From contig VXNL01000074.1 in assembly GCA_009840635.1 (NCBI GenBank), positions 7,292-71,291 of the forward strand: DNA of 64,000 bases. Reading direction: 5' to 3'. The notes below the pieces were generated by a model. The model was not told the DNA's origin and made no database searches. It was given only the letters and a program-made list of their open reading frames with translations. Below are positions 62,816 through 64,000 of this stretch, in pieces. Position 1 is the first letter of the stretch. Every line of letters begins with the position of its first letter. The DNA comes from Acidobacteriota bacterium. Lineage in GTDB: Bacteria; Acidobacteriota; Vicinamibacteria; Marinacidobacterales; Marinacidobacteraceae. The position numbers and the translations under genes are program-made.

Positions 62816-62864
62816 TCGCTGATCACCTGAAGATTGTGGCTGCGGCGCTGCCGAACCCGAGCGT

Positions 62865-62894
62865 ATTCTACGCCGTCAGCGGGCTCGCCCACAA
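62865..62894 (-). promoter_or_regulatory. Putative smc promoter
   Basis: TTGTGG (62894-62889), 18-bp spacer, TAGAAT (62870-62865). The predicted transcript has a leader of roughly 45 nt. The -35 half overlaps a palindrome. Confidence 0.45.
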
Positions 62895-62903
62895 CATGTT
62901 GTG
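62890..62903. promoter_or_regulatory. 14-bp perfect palindrome over the smc -35 region
   Basis: CACAACATGTTGTG, a perfect inverted repeat with a central ACATGT like the hexamer in the 1-264 array. Its position suggests a repressor site. Confidence 0.5.
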
Positions 62904-63017
62904 TTTCGAGGGCGGTGTACCCCCAAGATACGGTGGGTCTGCGATCCAGGACGCAGAGGGAGCACTCCCACCGAATGCAGTCCCATAGGTCTGCCAACCT
63001 CCGTGACGGGCCGCCAG

Positions 63018-63063
63018 CCTGGAGCGCCGGCTTCACCGGCACTGCCCGCCGCCGGCGGGCGGA
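63018..63063. repeat. Bipartite REP-like palindrome, copy 6
   Basis: GCCGGCTTCACCGGC (63026-63040) and CCCGCC-GCC-GGCGGG (63045-63059). Oriented opposite to copy 7, forming an inverted pair. Confidence 0.7.
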
Positions 63064-63131
63064 GGGACGGACCTCGTCCGTGGAGGACGAGCCTCCGCCC
63101 GGAACATCCGGCAACACGGCGATTCGCCGTT

Positions 63132-63180
63132 CCGCTGCGCTCCGCGCAGCGGGTGCCGGCTGAAGCCGGCGTTCCAAGCC
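63132..63180. repeat. Bipartite REP-like palindrome, copy 7
   Basis: CGCTGCGC-TCC-GCGCAGCG (63133-63151) and GCCGGCTGAAGCCGGC (63155-63170), then GTTCCAAGCC. Confidence 0.75.
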
Positions 63181-63209
63181 GCCCCACCTCCTTCACCGGC
63201 TCCGAGGGG

Positions 63210-63381
63210 CCGGTGGGCGGGGTGGGGTGAGCGCCGAGAGTGGGGAGGCGCCTGGCTGACAAGGCGCGCGAGGGAGGAATACCGGGTGTATTTCGACCGA
63301 AGCGCAACGACGAGCGAGCCGAAGGCGAGCGGTCAGCCGGGATGCATCGCCACTCGAACGCCGCCCCACCCCGTCCACCGG
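63210..63381 (+). repeat. Structured interspersed element, copy 5 (divergent ends)
   Basis: 172 bp. The outer arms differ from the other four copies but still pair: CCGGTGGGCGGGGTGGGG (63210-63227) against CCCCACCCCGTCCACCGG (63364-63381), 17 Watson-Crick pairs plus one G-U. The core (GACAAGGCGCG, GGAATAC-CGGGT-GTATTTC, GGGATGCATCG) is conserved; the variable stem is shorter with a tandem G-A mismatch. It ends 24 bp before lptF. Confidence 0.85.
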
Positions 63382-63405
63382 CTCCTACAATCCGGCAAGT
63401 CCGCC

Positions 63406-64000
63406 GTGGGTCTCCTCAGCCGCTACATCGTCCGGCTCATCGCCCCCGGCGTCTTCCTCGGGACCGCCGTCTTCCTGTTCGCGCTGCTGCTGAACGAACT
63501 GATCGTCAACATCGAGCTGATCGTCACCCAGGGAGCGAACCCGGGAACGGTGGGGATGGCCTTTGCTCAGTTGATCCCGGCGCTCCTGGCCGTAGCCGTC
63601 CCGAGCGCCCTGCTGCTCGGGATCCTGCTCGCGCTGAACCGGCTGTCCAGCGGACACGAACTCATCGCCATGCGAGCCGGCGGAATCTCTCCCTGGCGTC
63701 TTCTGGTTCCGATCGGGACCGCGGCGGGAGTCACGTTCGGTCTGTGCCTGTGGTTGATGCTGGACGTAGTACCGCCGGCGAACCAGCGGTTCGTCGAGCT
63801 GAGAGACGACCTCCTGAGTTCCCGGCTGCGCACCGAGATCGAGCCGCGCATGTTCTATGACGAGCTCCTCGACGGCCGGGTCCTGCTCGTGGGCGCCGTG
63901 CCTCCGGGCGAGGACGGCTGGAGGCGTGTCTTTCTCGCCGATACCGCGCGCGTCGACGAGCCGACCATCTTCGTCGCGGACCGCGGACGGCTGGTGACGG
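63406..64000 (+). CDS. lptF: LptF/LptG-family LPS export permease (partial)
   Basis: The first 198 residues of a YjgP/YjgQ-family inner-membrane protein, cut by the window end. It starts VGLLSRYIVRLIAPG, then has three hydrophobic helices (about 10-35, 55-75, 100-125) separated by LNRLSSGHELIAMRAGGISPW, the cytoplasmic coupling-helix motif contacting LptB, and the start of the periplasmic beta-jellyroll. LptF and LptG are hard to separate from this fragment. GTG at 63406, no strong ribosome site. Works with LptE encoded at 2106. Confidence 0.85.
   Translation, partial: MGLLSRYIVRLIAPGVFLGTAVFLFALLLNELIVNIELIVTQGANPGTVGMAFAQLIPALLAVAVPSALLLGILLALNRLSSGHELIAMRAGGISPWRLLVPIGTAAGVTFGLCLWLMLDVVPPANQRFVELRDDLLSSRLRTEIEPRMFYDELLDGRVLLVGAVPPGEDGWRRVFLADTARVDEPTIFVADRGRLVT

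Larger units (their letters stand above)
62816..63405. other. Regulatory and repeat-rich gap between smc and lptF
   Basis: 590 bp without a gene. From left: the smc promoter and palindrome, about 100 bp of unremarkable sequence (62904-63017), two REP elements in opposite orientation (63018 and 63132), a CACCGGC/GCCGGTG hairpin near 63195-63216, repeat element copy 5, then 24 bp to the lptF start. Confidence 0.75.

Overview
High-GC (about 70 % G+C) chromosomal DNA of a diderm bacterium. LptE, an LptF-type permease, a beta-barrel porin and several lipoproteins imply an outer membrane. A VPS10/BNR propeller protein, a UbiD decarboxylase, DUF4097 proteins and abundant palindromic repeats would fit Acidobacteriota or Gemmatimonadota-like lineages, but no rRNA is present and the phylum is inference. 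Nearly every gene is housekeeping or a recognisable accessory gene. No transposase, phage gene, tRNA, rRNA or CRISPR array was seen.

Layout. 1-449: iteron-like tandem repeats and REP palindromes. 450-6336 (minus): hemerythrin, then a tightly overlapped mutY-leuS-lptE-holA operon. 6425-6915 (plus): small ORF and SnoaL-like protein. 7011-12444 (minus): yceD-rpmF-fabD-fabG-acpP-fabF-M20 peptidase. 12533-14957 (plus): polysaccharide deacetylase lipoprotein and porin. 14968-17639 (minus): two tandem arginase-family genes and an alpha/beta hydrolase. 18006-22828 (plus): UbiD decarboxylase, APC permease and an aldo/keto reductase-RidA fusion. 22957-25369 (minus): arsR-arsI, a coiled-coil membrane protein and an LD-carboxypeptidase. 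25583-28762 (minus): 1,059-residue secreted propeller. 28827-32536 (minus): efp-epmA, ribBA, ribE; ribD diverges. 33818-36882 (minus): pgpA-cinA-thpR. 37047-43364 (plus): ftcD, nrdR, then an ECF sigma factor operon with anti-sigma-like, LiaF-like and DUF4097 proteins. 43413-53490 (minus): purC, then rpsO-pnp and rimP-nusA-infB-ylxP-rbfA-truB. 53706-62815 (minus): kinase and sugar nucleotidyltransferase pair, asnS, rimO, smc. 63406-end (plus): lptF, cut by the window edge.

The most unusual content is not protein-coding. A structured interspersed element of about 180 bp occurs five times (9322, 30438, 37944, 58680, 63210). It has complementary ends and internal hairpins whose stems differ between copies but stay paired, so the fold is conserved. 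Two copies begin at the base after a stop codon, and a third supplies the last seven codons of ftcD. An 18-bp unit, CCCCACCGGGAGAACTGG, occurs as an apparent insertion inside two of these copies and beside other palindromes. Bipartite REP palindromes carry an exchangeable second hairpin of the same style.

Two expression features also stand out. Several first genes have a TAnnnT box only 6-9 nt before the start codon, suggesting leaderless mRNAs. Three genes (epmA, cinA, truB) have no ATG, GTG or TTG in frame at the expected N-terminus and appear to start at CTG; in epmA and truB the CTG overlaps the upstream gene's stop as CTGA.
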